Shown here: one piece after another, positions 5,743 to 6,964 of the stretch
Numbering within the stretch: the first letter of the stretch is position 1
Layout of the letters: every line of letters begins with the position of its first letter
DNA from: Candidatus Limnocylindrales bacterium
GTDB lineage: Bacteria; Chloroflexota; Limnocylindria; Limnocylindrales; CSP1-4
Length of the DNA: 6,964 nt
Assembly (NCBI GenBank): GCA_031292335.1
Contig: JARLHH010000129.1
Coordinates: 1 to 6,964 of the forward strand
Direction: 5' to 3'
The notes under the pieces: generated by a model
Seen by the model: only the letters and a program-made list of their open reading frames with translations
What the model was told of the DNA's origin: nothing
Database searches by the model: none
Position numbers and translations under genes: made by a program

Positions 5743-6964
5743 GCAACGAGGATCGTTACGACGTGATCGTCGTGGGGTCCGGCTCGGCCGGGTCTGCTGC
5801 GGCGATCAGCGCGGCACGCATGGGCGCCCGGACGCTCCTCGTGGACCGGATGGCGTTCATGGGCGGGACCTCGACCGCGGTCCTCGACACCTTCTACGCG
5901 TTCTGGACTCCCGGCGAGACGCCCCGGCGCGTCGTCGGGGGGCTCGGCTGGGAGGTCGCCCAGCGGCTCACCAGCGACGGCGTCGCCTTCGAACGCCCGA
6001 ACACCTACGGGGCGGGAACCGGCGTGACCTACGACCCGGAAACACTCAAGGTCCTCTGGGAACAGCTGGCGACCGACGCTGGCGTGGACCTGCTGCTCCA
6101 CACCTGGGCGACCGGGGTACGCGTGCACGACGGCCGCGTCGATGCGATCCGGACCTGGAACAAGGGCGGCGAGCGCTGGCACGCCGCCGGCGCCGTCGTG
6201 GACGCATCGGGCGACGCGGACGTCTCCGCGATGGCGGGCGCCGCCTACGACGATGCACGCACCACGCCCACCACGCAGTCGCTCTCCACGCTCTTTACGG
6301 TCGCGAACGTGGACGTGGCGCGCGCTGCCGGCGTCCCGAAGGCGCATCTCTGGGCGCTCATGCGGGACGCGGTCGCGTCGGGCGAGTACCGGCTCCCTCG
6401 CGTCGAGGGCTCGTGGCACCGGACGCCACACCTGGGAATCGTGATGGTCCACATGACGCGGATCCCGCATGTCGATGCGACGGACCCCGTCGCCCTGACG
6501 CGGGCGGAGATGGAGGGCCGCCGGCAGGTGCGCGAGTACCACCGCTTCCTGCGCGATCGGGTGCCGGGATTCGAGGAGGCGGTGGTCGTGTCCACGTCGC
6601 CCGCGATCGGGGTCCGCGAAAGCCGGCGGGTCCACGGCGACTACCGGCTCACCCGCGAGGACGTCCTGGCGGCGCGGCGCTTCCCCGACGAGATCGCGCT
6701 GTGCGGCGCGCCGATCGAGGATCACGGCCCCGGAGGAGACACGACGTGGCGCTACATCGGCGAGGGCGGCGTGTACGGGATCCCGTACCGCTGCCTGCTG
6801 CCGGAGGGCCTCGACGGGCTCCTTGTCGCCGGGCGCTGCTTCTCGGCCACGCACGACGCGCACGCGAGCGCGCGCTCGATGGCCACCTGCATGGCGATGG
6901 GCCAGGCGGCCGGGACGGCGGCGGCGCTGACCGCGGCCGCCGGGAGCGCACCGCGGGCCCTGCC
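5739..6964 (+). CDS. FAD-dependent oxidoreductase, 3' end cut by the window
   Basis: An uninterrupted frame of 408 codons starts at GTG 5739, overlapping the previous stop as GTGA, and has no stop before the window ends. The N-terminus has the dinucleotide fold VIVVGSGSAGSAAA (Gly13, Gly15, Gly18) with the acidic Asp36 at the end of the second strand (LLVDR). This is followed by MGGTSTAVLDTFYAFW, VVDASGDADVSAMAGA (Asp155-Asp161 region), and a C-terminal FAD-contact block, LLVAGRCFSATHDAHASARS (VAGR at 363-366) followed by MATCMAMGQAAG. This order matches the FAD_oxidored type (as in Pfam PF12831) rather than glucose-methanol-choline oxidoreductases. Only a few dozen residues at most are probably missing. 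No clear ribosome binding site precedes the GTG, so translation is probably coupled to the lactonase-like gene. The substrate is unknown; oxidation of a sugar or sugar-acid compound is a context-based guess. A 422-codon antisense frame over the same stretch is rejected as shadow. Confidence 0.88.
   Translation, partial: MSNEDRYDVIVVGSGSAGSAAAISAARMGARTLLVDRMAFMGGTSTAVLDTFYAFWTPGETPRRVVGGLGWEVAQRLTSDGVAFERPNTYGAGTGVTYDPETLKVLWEQLATDAGVDLLLHTWATGVRVHDGRVDAIRTWNKGGERWHAAGAVVDASGDADVSAMAGAAYDDARTTPTTQSLSTLFTVANVDVARAAGVPKAHLWALMRDAVASGEYRLPRVEGSWHRTPHLGIVMVHMTRIPHVDATDPVALTRAEMEGRRQVREYHRFLRDRVPGFEEAVVVSTSPAIGVRESRRVHGDYRLTREDVLAARRFPDEIALCGAPIEDHGPGGDTTWRYIGEGGVYGIPYRCLLPEGLDGLLVAGRCFSATHDAHASARSMATCMAMGQAAGTAAALTAAAGSAPRAL

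Noticed and set aside
5595..6863. 422-codon open frame on the minus strand
   Set aside because: It lies antisense to the FAD oxidoreductase, which has clear motifs throughout. The antisense product is Arg-, His- and Asp-rich with no recognisable domain, as expected from GC-rich codon shadows.
1..6964. tRNA, rRNA, CRISPR array, insertion sequence or att site
   Set aside because: I looked for these by eye and saw no cloverleaf-like block, regularly spaced repeats, transposase motifs or long terminal inverted repeats.

Overview
The window is strongly GC-rich, with third codon positions almost always G or C. It holds seven tightly packed bacterial protein genes with short or overlapping junctions and several GTG starts. 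This would suit a high-GC member of Actinobacteriota or Chloroflexota. That is only an impression from composition and protein style; nothing here fixes the taxonomy.

Left block (39-3701, plus strand): four genes read as one operon. They encode an extended short-chain dehydrogenase/epimerase, a class I KDPG/KHG-type aldolase, a PfkB-family sugar kinase of the 2-keto-3-deoxygluconate (KDG) kinase type, and a two-part GNAT acetyltransferase. The aldolase and kinase genes overlap by 4 bases; the other gaps are 6 and 16 bases. The kinase-aldolase pair is the end of an Entner-Doudoroff-like route: KDG to KDPG to pyruvate plus glyceraldehyde-3-phosphate.

Centre (3702-4776): the GNAT gene meets a convergent minus-strand SIS-domain gene (3754-4533) across a 52-base gap that holds an inverted repeat. 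Beyond the SIS gene is a 243-base divergent intergenic region. It has two AT-rich -10-like hexamers facing opposite ways, flanked by two dyads that share the 9-mer GAACCTCGG. This is the main regulatory candidate of the window.

Right block (4777-6964, plus strand): a phosphotriesterase/lactonase-family amidohydrolase with all expected metal ligands, followed with a 4-base overlap by an FAD-dependent oxidoreductase that runs off the end of the window.

Taken together the window looks like a sugar or sugar-acid catabolic locus. A plausible but unproven scheme is: oxidation of a sugar to a lactone (SDR or FAD enzyme), lactone opening (PTE-family enzyme), dehydration (no dehydratase is in this window), phosphorylation (PfkB) and aldol cleavage (Eda-type). 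The SIS protein may handle a phosphosugar. No transporter, regulator, dehydratase, RNA gene, mobile element or CRISPR array was seen. I found no convincing sign of a wholly new system; the shared-dyad divergent control region and the unassigned substrate are the best leads.
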